Below are positions 7,758-16,215 of a DNA stretch of 64,000 nt, one piece after another. The DNA comes from Nodosilinea sp. WJT8-NPBG4 (GTDB lineage: Bacteria; Cyanobacteriota; Cyanobacteriia; Phormidesmidales; Phormidesmidaceae). The stretch is from NCBI GenBank assembly GCA_019359285.1, contig JAHHHQ010000025.1:1-64000 (forward strand). The letters are read 5' to 3'. A program made the position numbers and the translations under genes. Each line of letters opens with the position of its first letter. The first letter of the stretch is position 1. The notes beneath the pieces are model-generated. The model was not told the origin of the DNA and made no database searches. It was given only the letters and a program-made list of their open reading frames with translations.

Positions 7758-9713
7758 CTAGATTTTGAGCACTCCTTCGGGGTTGACCGAGAGAATGGGG
7801 CGGCGCTGCACCCCTTCGCGCTGCAAAATAGCGTTGGCTGCCAGCAAACCACTGCTCACTGCCCGCTCCATCAGGCCGCAGGGGAAGGGCATGCGCACCC
7901 AGTCGCCCGCAAACAGGAGATTGTCAACGGTGGTGGCGGTTTGGGGGCGGTTGGCAAAGCTGCCGGGGGGGAACCCAGCAAAATTCTTTTGGTTCACCAG
8001 CTGTCGGTGCAGGACGGTCGCGCCTCTTAGCTCTGGCACAATCTCGTAGAGCTCGGCCTCAAAGGTGTCGAGAATATCGGCTTGGGTAGGAAATTCTTTC
8101 TCTTTATAGCAGTAGGCGTGCAGCTCGACGACGCTGCCTCCTGTGCGATCGCCCCAGGCAATGTAGTCGTCTTGAATGCGGTGGTAAAGGGTAATGCTGT
8201 CGGTGAGCCGGTAGCCCGAGAGGGAGGTAAACCAGCTGTGCTGCCAGTCGAAGTCACGATCGAGCCAGAAGCGACCTACGGCAAAGGGGTCAGCCACCTG
8301 GAGCTGATCAACCTGCGAGACCAGGGCGGCATCGACATCGCCTTCGGATAGCGAAAAGAGCGCTTTGATGCCAGGAATGTCGGCGGCCATGACGTAGTAA
8401 TCGGCAGTGAGATCGTGGGCGACGTTGGGCACGCCATCACCGTGGGTGGCAATCAGCTGGATGCGATCGCCCTCTCGCTGCAACACCTCAAACGTCGTTA
8501 GATTCTCCCGCGCTGGCCCGGCTAGCACCTCGCCGTCGCTAGCATAGGCTGCCCCGTGGCAGGGGCAAAGATAGCCCTCAGCCGTTGTGGTCACCTGACG
8601 CTGCACGCTACAACCTTGGTGGGTGCAGGTCAGCGACAGGGCGGTCTTAGCCCCAGGGGCAACGGAGTAGACGTTGTCGCCCACGCCGAAATATTCCATG
8701 CTGTCTGAACTTAGCAGGGGGTTGCGATCGACCCAAAAGGGTACTGGGTTGACCGCAACGCTGCCATTTTGGTAGGTCACCCCAGCCACTTTGCCCTCAG
8801 CCCAGGCCACCTGGCTGACGGTCACGCCAGTCAGCACCTGGCCGCCGTTGGCCTGGATGGCAGCAACCATTGGGTCGACTAGCGATCGCCCCATGTCTTG
8901 ACGGGTGCCGTTGAAGGCCAGCCCCTCGGGGTTGCCAAAGAAATAGAAGTGAAAGAACTGCATCAGTTCCCCGGCGCTCAGCACATCGGGAGAATTGAGG
9001 CTTGACTTAGCGAAGGGCAAAAAGTAGAGGTCGTACAGCCCCCTAGGAAAATCGTTGCCCACCCACTCGGTTACCGACATTTGATCGAGGCGCTCGTAGG
9101 TTTGAGGGTTGCGGAAGCCGGTAATCTCGCGAAACACCTGAAGATGCTTGATGTGGGTGAGGTTGATGCCCCACTCCAGCCGGTTGGAGGAAGAGATCGC
9201 CAGATCGACAATATTCCACGGAAACGCCGAATTGCTGGGGCGAAAGACTTCGGGGACGTAGTGGTCTTTGTAGACCAGCGAATAGTAGTCGAGGGACTTA
9301 AAATTTTGCTGAATGCTCAGCTCGTCGACCAGGCTAAACAGGTTGTAGTACTGGGGAAAGAAGCCATGGAAGCCGTGCTCCATCATGAAGGAGTCGTCGC
9401 CCACCTGGATCGACCAGCTGGCAATTTTGCCGCCCAGCTGGGGCGATCGCTCTAGCAGCGTCACCGCTACGCCGCGCTGGCTGAGCTCATAGGCCGTTGC
9501 CAGCCCTGCCAGTCCGCCGCCAATCACCACCGCTGTAGTGGGCTTGCCGACCTGGGCGGGCAGTTCGAGGCGATCGCGCTGAAACACCGTGGGCTGGGGT
9601 TTACTCAGGCGCGAATAGCTCAGGAGCGCTGCTATCCCCCCAACGCCGAACAGCTTGAGGACATTGCGACGGGCCAAGGTTTGGGCAAACAGCCCTTCTA
9701 AGGATTGACTCAT
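7758..9713 (-). CDS. FAD-dependent desaturase-like oxidoreductase with internal Rieske domain (CrtU/CruE-like)
   Basis: This is a 651-residue protein. A twin-arginine-like start LARRNVLKLFGVGGIAALL precedes an FAD-binding dinucleotide fold VVIGGGLAGLATAYELSQRG (about residue 62 on) and LLERSPQLGGK, the phytoene-desaturase/amine-oxidase pattern. A Rieske [2Fe-2S] insert follows in the middle, with CTHQGC and CPCHG. The C-terminal FAD segment is NLLFAGDWVRMPFPCGLMERAVSSG. FAD desaturase plus Rieske insert at about 640-650 residues resembles CrtU/CruE carotenoid desaturase/methyltransferases, which make aromatic phi or chi end rings. Exact activity is inferred. Nothing in the gene looks broken. 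Confidence 0.75.
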   Translation of the reverse strand: MSQSLEGLFAQTLARRNVLKLFGVGGIAALLSYSRLSKPQPTVFQRDRLELPAQVGKPTTAVVIGGGLAGLATAYELSQRGVAVTLLERSPQLGGKIASWSIQVGDDSFMMEHGFHGFFPQYYNLFSLVDELSIQQNFKSLDYYSLVYKDHYVPEVFRPSNSAFPWNIVDLAISSSNRLEWGINLTHIKHLQVFREITGFRNPQTYERLDQMSVTEWVGNDFPRGLYDLYFLPFAKSSLNSPDVLSAGELMQFFHFYFFGNPEGLAFNGTRQDMGRSLVDPMVAAIQANGGQVLTGVTVSQVAWAEGKVAGVTYQNGSVAVNPVPFWVDRNPLLSSDSMEYFGVGDNVYSVAPGAKTALSLTCTHQGCSVQRQVTTTAEGYLCPCHGAAYASDGEVLAGPARENLTTFEVLQREGDRIQLIATHGDGVPNVAHDLTADYYVMAADIPGIKALFSLSEGDVDAALVSQVDQLQVADPFAVGRFWLDRDFDWQHSWFTSLSGYRLTDSITLYHRIQDDYIAWGDRTGGSVVELHAYCYKEKEFPTQADILDTFEAELYEIVPELRGATVLHRQLVNQKNFAGFPPGSFANRPQTATTVDNLLFAGDWVRMPFPCGLMERAVSSGLLAANAILQREGVQRRPILSVNPEGVLKI

Positions 9714-9872
9714 CTGAAGTTTTAGGCGTTGCTTGGGTCAGACTCGCTTGGGGGTGTTCCCCAAGGTGTGTGGAGAGCGACTTGGGCATTAACGGTAACA
9801 CAGTCTTTCAGCCAGGAGAGGCATCGGGCGCTCCCGGCCAAAGGAGGCTGCATCCCGTGTGAAACCTGTTAA

Positions 9873-9903
9873 AGACTGTAGTATTAAGTTGCCTTAACAG
9901 TCT
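9873..9903. promoter_or_regulatory. Inverted repeat upstream of the ABC-2 permease
   Basis: The arms AGACTGT and ACAGTCT are separated by 17 bases and end 10 bases before the permease start codon. The spacing fits either an operator or a leader hairpin. No matching regulator is encoded nearby, so its role is only suggested. Confidence 0.35.
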
Positions 9904-9913
9904 ACTCATCCTG

Positions 9914-10687
9914 ATGAAATACGCACGAGAAACCCTGGCGGTTGCCCAGCGAATTTTAGTCGAGCTGTGGCGGCGGCGGCGCAGTCTGGTTTTTTGGGCA
10001 ATTTTCCCGGTTATTCTGCTAATTCTCAACAGTTTGATTCTGCAAGAGCGATTGCAAATTACCCTGGCTGAGGCCTATACCCAGGCGGCTCCCTCGACTC
10101 TGGTGGGGGCGGCGCTGTTTTTTAGCGGGCTGGGGGGCAGCGTGGCTACGGTGGTCTCAGAGCGCGAGCAAAAGACGCTGAAGCGCCTGTTTCTGTCGCC
10201 CTTGAGCGGGGTGTCGTATTTTTTGGGCATTTGCCTAGCCTACGGGGTGATTGGGTTGGCTCAGGCGGCCTTGGTATATGCGATCGCCCTTTCCCAGGGG
10301 GCCACCCTCGACGGTAACCCCCTCGCCAACTTGTTGATTGTGGGGCTCAGTATCGCCGCCTACGTCGGAGTGGGGTTTGTGCTGGGCACCCAGCTGGCCC
10401 GCCGCACCGAAGACGTCAACGCCTTAATCGCGGCCTTTGGCATTCCGCTGATGATTTTGGGTGGCACCTTTCTACCCACGGCGTTTTTTCCCGATTCCCT
10501 GGTCCAGCTCACTCGGTATAACCCCATCTACCACATGATCGAAGCCCTGTCGGGGGTGGTGGTTGAGGGCAGCACCCTATCAGATGTGGGTGAGCATGTG
10601 CAGTTTTTGGGGCTGTTTGCGATCGCCATGGTGGTTGCTGGCTGGCTGGCCTATCGCCGCATGGTGCAGGTTGAGCGTCAGCTCTAG
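9914..10687 (+). CDS. ABC-2 type transporter permease
   Basis: The 257-residue protein has six predicted membrane segments and the ABC-2 layout. The first helix follows a basic N-terminus (LWRRRRSLVFWAIFPVILLI). A cytosolic loop SEREQKTLKRLFLSPLSGVSYF precedes helix 3. The C-terminal region holds FGIPLMILGGTFLP, the characteristic ABC-2 segment. Such permeases export drugs, polysaccharides or lipids together with a separate ATPase. No ATPase gene is adjacent on either side within the window, so the partner must be encoded elsewhere. Substrate unknown. Confidence 0.8.
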   Translation: MKYARETLAVAQRILVELWRRRRSLVFWAIFPVILLILNSLILQERLQITLAEAYTQAAPSTLVGAALFFSGLGGSVATVVSEREQKTLKRLFLSPLSGVSYFLGICLAYGVIGLAQAALVYAIALSQGATLDGNPLANLLIVGLSIAAYVGVGFVLGTQLARRTEDVNALIAAFGIPLMILGGTFLPTAFFPDSLVQLTRYNPIYHMIEALSGVVVEGSTLSDVGEHVQFLGLFAIAMVVAGWLAYRRMVQVERQL

Positions 10688-10758
10688 GGGCTGCTAGGCG
10701 CGCTCCGCTTCCCGGGCTGAAGCGATACAGTGGTAAACATGCCTGCCCAGTACTACAG

Positions 10759-11544
10759 TTGCCAAAAGCATTGCGCCCTACTGTGAGTTCCAACTATCCA
10801 GTTTTAGCGGTTGTGCACCAGCCCACTTCTAACCCCGGTCAGGTGGGGGAGGTGCTGCGGGAGCTGGGATTTGCCCTCGATATTCGCTGTCCAGCGATTG
10901 GACAGCCACTACCCACCACTCTGGAACACCACAGCGGCACGGTGGTGTTTGGCGGCCCCATGAGCGCGAATGACGAGCATCTAGACTTTATTGGCCAAGA
11001 GCTCGACTGGATTGCCCTCGCCCTCGCTGCCGAAAAACCCTACCTGGGCATTTGTTTGGGAGCGCAACTACTGGCCCGCGCCCTTGGTGCTTCCGTCACG
11101 CCCCACCCCACGGGCCAGCGCGAAATCGGCTACTACCCCGTCCTGCCGACCCCAGCCGGCCAGGAAGTGTTTCCCGGCCCACTGATGGTCTATCAGTGGC
11201 ATCAGGAGGGGTTTATGCTGCCAGTGGGTAGCCGCCTGTTAGCCACCGGCACCACCTTTCCGCACCAGGCGTTTGGCTACGGCGAGCAAGTCTACGGGTT
11301 GCAGTTTCATCCTGAAATTACCGCTACTATGGTCAACCATTGGACGACCGAAGGGGCCGACCAGATGTCTTACCCCGGTGCCCAGGGGCGGGCCTACCAC
11401 CTTAGCCAGCATCGCCTTTATGGCGCCGCAGTAGAGCATTGGCTGCGACAGTTTTTAGCTGACTGGCTGGGGATCACCACCCAGGCCGAGGCGCTGTGGG
11501 GGCAGTACCGTCCTCTTCACCACAGCGCCCAAGGGATTGTCTAA
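10759..11544 (+). CDS. Class I glutamine amidotransferase-like protein (GMP synthase/GuaA-N type)
   Basis: The 261-residue protein shows the class I amidotransferase triad: nucleophile Cys in YLGICLGAQLLA (about C99) and His-x-Glu in YGLQFHPE. The preceding FGGPMSANDEH forms the oxyanion strand. Stand-alone proteins of this kind release ammonia from glutamine or cleave gamma-glutamyl bonds, and the acceptor here is unknown. The listed start is TTG. A GTG at 10783 is an alternative start with little loss of conserved sequence. No ATG precedes the conserved region. Confidence 0.75.
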   Translation: MPKALRPTVSSNYPVLAVVHQPTSNPGQVGEVLRELGFALDIRCPAIGQPLPTTLEHHSGTVVFGGPMSANDEHLDFIGQELDWIALALAAEKPYLGICLGAQLLARALGASVTPHPTGQREIGYYPVLPTPAGQEVFPGPLMVYQWHQEGFMLPVGSRLLATGTTFPHQAFGYGEQVYGLQFHPEITATMVNHWTTEGADQMSYPGAQGRAYHLSQHRLYGAAVEHWLRQFLADWLGITTQAEALWGQYRPLHHSAQGIV

Positions 11545-11620
11545 CGTTTACGGTCACGGCTCCCAAGCTATGACCGCAACCGCCTAAATCGTTTCATTTT
11601 CAATCAGGAGGACAGCGCAG

Positions 11621-12574
11621 GTGAATATTGGGGTAATTGGCACCGGGTTAATGGGGTCGCCCATGGCCCTCAGGCTGCTGTCGGCGGGCCACAAAGTTTG
11701 GGTCTACAACCGCACTCCAGGCCGGCTCATCCCTCTAGAGCTGGCGGGGGCAAAGGTCTGTGCCACGCCCCTAGCTCTAATTCAGAACGTGGAAGCCGTT
11801 ATCTTTATGGTCACCAATGGGGAGGTGGTGCGATCGCTCCTTGAAGCCATGGGTGTGGGCGTTCGCGAAGCGTTCCCTGCGGGGAATCGCGAAGCGTCCC
11901 CTGCGGGGAATCGCGAAGCGTCCCCTGCGGGGAATCGCCCATCGCCCCTAGGCCATAAAGCCATCATTCAGATGGGCACCATTGCCCCCACCGAAAGTCA
12001 GCAGCTCAGCCAAATAGTAGCCCAAGCCGGGGGCACCTACCTTGAGGCCCCAGTTTTGGGCAGCATCCCCGAAGCTAAAAACGGCAAACTGATCATCATG
12101 GCCGGAGCCGACAACGAGGCTTATCAGCGTTGGCAGCCCCTGCTGGAATGCTTGGGCACCACCCTCTATCACGTCGGCCCCGTGGGCAGTGCCGCCACCC
12201 TCAAGCTGACCATGAACCAGCTAATTGGCTCGCTCACCGCCGCCTTTGCTCAAAGTCTGGGGCTAGTGCAGTCGGCTGGTATTGACGTCGATATCTTCAT
12301 GGCGGTGCTGCGCCAGAGTGCCCTTTACGCTCCCACCTTCGACAAGAAGCTGCACCGCATGCAGACTCGCCAGTTTGCCGACCCCAACTTTCCGACCAAA
12401 CACCTGCTAAAGGATATGGGGCTGTTTGTGTCTGCCGCTAAGGCCGCCGGGCTTTCCCCCTTCCCCGCCGAGAGTGTGCGTCAACTGATTGAGCAGGCCG
12501 TGCAGGCTGGGTTCGACGACGATGACTATGCTGCCCTATTCAATATTGTCAGTCCCTTACCTAAACCAGAGTAG
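11621..12574 (+). CDS. NAD(P)-dependent beta-hydroxyacid dehydrogenase (3-hydroxyisobutyrate dehydrogenase family)
   Basis: The 317-residue protein begins with a Rossmann motif GVIGTGLMGSPMALRLLSAG and then NRTPGR, where R after N suggests NADP preference. The substrate loop APVLGSIPEAKNGKLIIMAG and the catalytic lysine region LKLTMNQLIG follow. Family members oxidise 3-hydroxyacids or reduce semialdehydes such as succinic or glyoxylic. Residues 82-105 are an insertion of three REAxPAGN units encoded by a tandem DNA repeat. It lies between the beta strand VIFMVTN and the following IIQMGTIAPTE, so it enlarges a loop. It starts with GTG behind a good AGGAGG site. Confidence 0.85.
   Translation: MNIGVIGTGLMGSPMALRLLSAGHKVWVYNRTPGRLIPLELAGAKVCATPLALIQNVEAVIFMVTNGEVVRSLLEAMGVGVREAFPAGNREASPAGNREASPAGNRPSPLGHKAIIQMGTIAPTESQQLSQIVAQAGGTYLEAPVLGSIPEAKNGKLIIMAGADNEAYQRWQPLLECLGTTLYHVGPVGSAATLKLTMNQLIGSLTAAFAQSLGLVQSAGIDVDIFMAVLRQSALYAPTFDKKLHRMQTRQFADPNFPTKHLLKDMGLFVSAAKAAGLSPFPAESVRQLIEQAVQAGFDDDDYAALFNIVSPLPKPE
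11864..11935. repeat. Three tandem 24-bp repeat units inside a coding sequence
   Basis: The unit CGCGAAGCGTCCCCTGCGGG plus GAAT is present three times head to tail, the first copy with one difference (GTTCCC). The 24-bp period keeps the frame and adds eight residues per copy. The motif (GCGAAGC, a GC-rich hairpin, GGAATCGC) is the same kind as intergenic cyanobacterial repeats; a related string occurs at 62036-62068. Confidence 0.85.
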
Positions 12575-13156
12575 GGTCTGGCCTTTGGAGAAAGCTCGGC
12601 TAACTTTGTCCGAGGAACCTGGGTTCGAAACTAGCCAGCATGCCGCTGCCGCCTTGGCTAAGCCGTTCTGCATCATCCCTGGTTGCAATGGCTATGCGCC
12701 TTTGTGCCGCCCCAGTTTTAGCCATAAGCAGTGGCTGAGAGCCTAAGCCCGATGGCCATCACTATACTTGGGCCTCCAACTCCGGTAGGCAAACTTCCTT
12801 ACGACGGTCGTTTAGTGGAAATTGTTCTGAAGTTTGACAAATATTACAGGTTTCAACGTTCCGTAAAGCCGCGTCCGAGTTTTTATGTTACTTTTGGGCA
12901 TCTTTTATCACAACTGAAGGCAACAATTACTGAAGCGTTGCCCGACGAACATCAAAAGCTGAGGGGTAGTTGCCTCTCAATAACCCCGCAATGGCGGTGA
13001 GTCTCTCCTATTGCGGGTTAGCTCACCCATCGGCGGCGTTGTGATAAAAGTTCAGTTAACCCATCGTGAAATTGATGTTGCCACGGATGCATCCTTGTGT
13101 AAAATCGTGGGCAATATCTGCAAACCCTAGCGCCCCTTTAAGGAGGTGAGACTTAT
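12575..13156. other. Long intergenic region with one hairpin
   Basis: I find no convincing gene in these 582 bases. The short open frames lack family features. A hairpin with arms TAACCCCGCAAT (12981-12992) and ATTGCGGGTTA (13010-13020) has an 11-bp stem with one bulged C. It has no T-run, so it is not a classical terminator. The promoter of the following DUF2949 gene should lie in the AT-richer part from 13030 to 13110. Confidence 0.5.
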
Positions 13157-13348
13157 ATGACGGTGAGCACTCAACCAAATCTCATTCGGTTTCTACAGGA
13201 TGAATTAGCTATTTCGACGGCCTCACTTCAGGTCGCTTTAAAGCACAGCGAGCAAGACCCTGGCCCGTTACCCATGATTCTGTGGCAGTACGGCTTAATA
13301 ACCCTAGAGCAACTAGAGCAGATCTATGACTGGATGGAAGCGCCATAA
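13157..13348 (+). CDS. DUF2949 family small protein
   Basis: This 63-residue cyanobacterial protein has the family pattern: LIRFLQDELAI near the start, then a helix with LKHSEQ, and the C-terminal signature LPMILWQYGLITLEQLEQIY. Function is unknown. It begins behind AAGGAGGTGA, an unusually complete match to the 16S anti-Shine-Dalgarno sequence for a cyanobacterium, with good spacing to the ATG. Strong translation is expected. A terminator follows closely. Confidence 0.85.
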   Translation: MTVSTQPNLIRFLQDELAISTASLQVALKHSEQDPGPLPMILWQYGLITLEQLEQIYDWMEAP

Positions 13349-13374
13349 GCCAAAGGCACCCCTGCCTGATGTTG

Positions 13375-13410
13375 AGAGGCGTAGCATTGGCTGCGCCTCT
13401 TGCCGTTTTT
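13375..13410 (+). terminator. Rho-independent terminator after the DUF2949 gene
   Basis: The arms AGAGGCG (13375-13381) and CGCCTCT (13394-13400) form a stem, followed shortly by a run of five T at 13406-13410. It is placed 27 bases after the stop codon. Confidence 0.7.
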
Positions 13411-13437
13411 AGGGGCGCTTTTAGAATCACACCAGAA

Positions 13438-13580
13438 TTACTCGAATACCAAGGGCCACAGGTCGGCTACGGCCACCTCCCATCCCGGCAGCAGGTCGGG
13501 TACTGCTAGGCGATCGCCATCTCCCAACAGAATTGCCTCATCCCCGCTCGATATACCTCAGAGGTGTTTGCTTCATCGTA
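13438..13580 (-). pseudogene. C-terminal remnant of a Uma2-like endonuclease gene
   Basis: On the minus strand one frame reads DEAILLGDGDRLAVPDLLPG and continues WEVAVADLWPLVFE to a stop. Immediately upstream a second frame gives TSEVYRAG. Together they resemble the C-terminal end of Uma2-family proteins (PD-(D/E)XK fold), broken by a frameshift and lacking the N-terminal catalytic part. No start codon serves it. The family recognition rests on a short segment and is moderate. Confidence 0.45.
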
Positions 13581-13584
13581 ACCA

Positions 13585-14712
13585 TCAGCCTAGTTGCTCT
13601 AAAACGTCACGAATTGCTAGAGCAGTGGCGGGGGCGAGGAGCACGCCGTTGCGGTAGTGGCCAGTAGCCAGCCAAATATTGCTGTACCCCGTCAACGATT
13701 GGATAACTGGAGCAGCCTGACCCTGGGGTCGGGGCCGAAGGCCAGACCAGCGTTGGGTAATTTTGCCTGTCGCTAGAGCTGGGTAGTAGGCTACCGCACC
13801 GGCTAACACCTCATCCAGCCGCTCGGCCTCAGGCTTCATGGCTAGAGCTTCGTCTAAGCCGGTGTCGCGGGGAAACTCTACCGTGGCTCCCACCCAGTAG
13901 TCGCCGTTGCCCAGGGGCACCAGGTGAATGTCATTGCCATTGACCACGGGCTGAAAGTCAGGGTTTTCTAGCGGCTTGTCTAGGTGAAGGCGGAGGGCTT
14001 GACCCAGCACAGGACCAACATTAACGGGGTGGTGGAGAGTTTGCGTTAGGGGTAGGGTGCCTAAGCCCGCGGAGATCACGATCGCATCCGTTGCCAAGCT
14101 TTGATTTGAGGTATGCACAGCGGCACAGCGACGGTCTTCCTGGGGTGAAGCCTCCACCTCAGCCCCATCAAACCCCACCACAGGCTGGCCAAAGTAGAAC
14201 TCAGCCCCGTTCGCCTGGGCACTGGCTACCAACGCCAGCGTGAGATCCGTAGGATTGATCTGAAAATCTTGGGGCGAGTAGATACCGGCAACGACTCCAG
14301 CGGTGCTGAGGTGAGGGCAGCGATCGCCAACCTGCTCCGGTCCCCACAATTCCAGCCCATACCCCTGCTGGTGGCGAATTGCCTGAAGCGATCGCCACCG
14401 GGGCAGTTCCTCCGCCGCAAAACACAGGCTGAGAATACCGTGGGTATTGTGCTGGATAGTTCGCCCAGTCAGCGCTTCTAACTCTGGAATCAGGGTTTGA
14501 TAGCGCTTTAAGCTGCGCTCTCGCAATTGCCAGTTCCGGCCTTTCACCTTATGGCTAATCACCGCCATGCCCACGCCTAGGGCAGCGGCGGTAGACCCCT
14601 GGGCTGGGGCCGTTTGATCGATTACCGTGACCTGAACCCCCTGGCAGAGGCTCAGTTCGTAGGCGATCGCGGCCCCCACAACGCCGCAGCCAATGATGGT
14701 GATTTGCTTCAA
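13585..14712 (-). CDS. FAD-dependent DAO-family oxidoreductase (glycine oxidase/D-amino acid dehydrogenase-like)
   Basis: The 375-residue protein opens with the FAD-binding fold ITIIGCGVVGAAIAYELSL. Mid-protein the segment DFQINPTDLTLALVASAQANG is the DAO-family helix. The end has RWSGLRPRPQGQAAPVIQ and LATGHYRNGVLLAPATA, the usual second FAD-contact region. This matches glycine oxidase (ThiO-like) and D-amino acid dehydrogenases. Which amine is oxidised cannot be told. No thiazole synthesis gene is adjacent. The 3' end comes within five bases of the Uma2-like remnant. Confidence 0.8.
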   Translation of the reverse strand: MKQITIIGCGVVGAAIAYELSLCQGVQVTVIDQTAPAQGSTAAALGVGMAVISHKVKGRNWQLRERSLKRYQTLIPELEALTGRTIQHNTHGILSLCFAAEELPRWRSLQAIRHQQGYGLELWGPEQVGDRCPHLSTAGVVAGIYSPQDFQINPTDLTLALVASAQANGAEFYFGQPVVGFDGAEVEASPQEDRRCAAVHTSNQSLATDAIVISAGLGTLPLTQTLHHPVNVGPVLGQALRLHLDKPLENPDFQPVVNGNDIHLVPLGNGDYWVGATVEFPRDTGLDEALAMKPEAERLDEVLAGAVAYYPALATGKITQRWSGLRPRPQGQAAPVIQSLTGYSNIWLATGHYRNGVLLAPATALAIRDVLEQLG

Positions 14713-14733
14713 GGGAGGGTGAACTGAGTCGGT

Positions 14734-15180
14734 CTATTGAAACGTCGGCACCAGACTTAAGAAGGAGTCAAAGTCATCTAGAGCATTGCGGTACTCTTGA
14801 CCAGCGATCACCTGTTGGTTGTTGGCGGCGGCTTCGTCTAGGCGCTCTAGGTGAGTGTAAATCTCCTTGGCGAGAGATTGGGCCTGGGGCTTGTCTTTGG
14901 TTAGCAGTGTGCCCGCCAGCCGGTTGACCCGCGTCCGCATTTCGCCCATGGGGCCGTGGATAAAGCTCTGCACGTTTACCCAGTCTTTCTGTTGAATGTA
15001 GCCCTGAAGCTCGGGAAAGCGATCGCGCAGCTCGGCCACAGCAGGGGTATACAGCTCTACCTGCTGCAATAGCTCTGGGGTATAGGTCGTCGGTATCTTC
15101 GCCGCTGGGCCACCGCAGGCCACCAAGCAGGAGGCCACTACCGCCAGCAAAATTCCCAAAAGAGGTCTGAAGCGTCCCAT
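14734..15180 (-). CDS. psbQ: Photosystem II protein PsbQ (CyanoQ)
   Basis: This is a 148-residue lipoprotein. The N-terminal hydrophobic segment ends in the lipobox LVAC with the acylated Cys at residue 22. The mature part is a four-helix bundle with the typical PsbQ segments RDRFPELQGYIQQKDWVNVQ, FIHGPMGEMR and a C-terminal YRNALDDFDSFLSLVP. CyanoQ is anchored on the lumenal thylakoid face and stabilises the oxygen-evolving complex. It ends 21 bases before the upstream end of the DAO gene and may be co-transcribed with it. Confidence 0.88.
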   Translation of the reverse strand: MGRFRPLLGILLAVVASCLVACGGPAAKIPTTYTPELLQQVELYTPAVAELRDRFPELQGYIQQKDWVNVQSFIHGPMGEMRTRVNRLAGTLLTKDKPQAQSLAKEIYTHLERLDEAAANNQQVIAGQEYRNALDDFDSFLSLVPTFQ

Positions 15181-15261
15181 AGTTAACCTTTGCGCTCTCT
15201 ACATCAGTCGTCTGTATTTTACGCCGCTATGGGCTTCTTACAAACCTCTTGAGGCCGCATA

Positions 15262-16146
15262 TTACGGGGTTAATAGTCCCCGCCACACTGCGTCGGCCAC
15301 TCGACACACGTCATGCATCTCCGCCCCGTCGTGGACGCGAATTATGTCAGCCCCACCAGCGATCGCCGCACAGCAGGCTGCCGCCGTGCCCCACACCCGC
15401 TGCTGGGGGTCGGGCTGGTCTAAAATCCAGCCGATAAAGCTCTTGCGCGAGGGGCCAACTAGCAGCGGCCGCCCCAGATCGCGAAACCGACTGAGCTGCC
15501 GCAGCAGTTCTAAGCTTTGAGCAGAGGTTTTGGCAAAGCCCAGACCGGGGTCAACGGCAATTTTGCTGGGCTTAACGCCCACCGCGATCGCAGCTTCGAT
15601 CTGGTGCTGCAAAAACTCGTGAATCTCACCCACCAGATCGTGGTAATCGGTGCGCTGCTGCATGGTAATTGGCGTGCCCCGCAGGTGCATGATCATAATC
15701 GGGACGCCCAGGTCAGCCACCGTCGAGAGCATGCCATTGTCATAGGTGCCCGCCGAGATGTCGTTGACAATGTCGGCCCCAGCCTTGACTGCCGCTCGCG
15801 CCACCGACGACCGGGTAGTATCCACCGAGATAATTGCCTGGGCCAGAGTGTCGTCGTCATCGCGACGAATGGCCTCAATCACTGGAATTACCCGCTCCAG
15901 CTCTTCGGTACGGGAAATTGACTCGGCCCCCGGTCGGGTAGACTGGCCGCCAACATCGAGAATATCGGTGCCGTGGTGCACCAAATGGCGCGCCTGGGCT
16001 AGGGCTCGCTCAACGGTGTTAAATTGGCCGCCGTCGCTAAAACTGTCGGGGGTGACGTTGAGCACCCCCATCAGGTAGGTGCGGCTGCCCCAGGTCAAGG
16101 TGCGATCGCGAATTTTCCAGGGAGCCGGCACCGTAAGCAAAGACAT
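15262..16146 (-). CDS. folP: Dihydropteroate synthase
   Basis: The 294-residue TIM-barrel enzyme joins p-aminobenzoate to 6-hydroxymethyl-dihydropterin pyrophosphate in folate synthesis. Family motifs appear in order: LMGVLNVTPDSFSDGG, DVGGQSTRPGA, SVDTTRSSVARAA, IVNDISAG, DPGLGFAKT, LVGPSRKSFIG and the C-terminal RVHDGAEMHDV. Length is normal. No other folate gene is adjacent. Confidence 0.93.
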   Translation of the reverse strand: MSLLTVPAPWKIRDRTLTWGSRTYLMGVLNVTPDSFSDGGQFNTVERALAQARHLVHHGTDILDVGGQSTRPGAESISRTEELERVIPVIEAIRRDDDDTLAQAIISVDTTRSSVARAAVKAGADIVNDISAGTYDNGMLSTVADLGVPIMIMHLRGTPITMQQRTDYHDLVGEIHEFLQHQIEAAIAVGVKPSKIAVDPGLGFAKTSAQSLELLRQLSRFRDLGRPLLVGPSRKSFIGWILDQPDPQQRVWGTAAACCAAIAGGADIIRVHDGAEMHDVCRVADAVWRGLLTP

Positions 16147-16215
16147 GATAATTTACTCAGCTAGAACCTCTGCCTAGCTTAGACGAATTAGGGGGTTGGG
16201 AGTCGGGGTTTTGGG

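Noticed and set aside
11620..11940. CRISPR-like array suggested by three direct repeats
   Set aside because: Units are directly adjacent without spacers, in frame inside a gene.
12630..12660. tRNA-like GGTTCGAAACT string
   Set aside because: No acceptor or anticodon stem can be drawn around it.
12731..13000. An 89-codon plus-strand frame in the long spacer before the DUF2949 gene
   Set aside because: No ribosome-binding site, no family pattern, and its end runs into a hairpin; composition looks non-coding.
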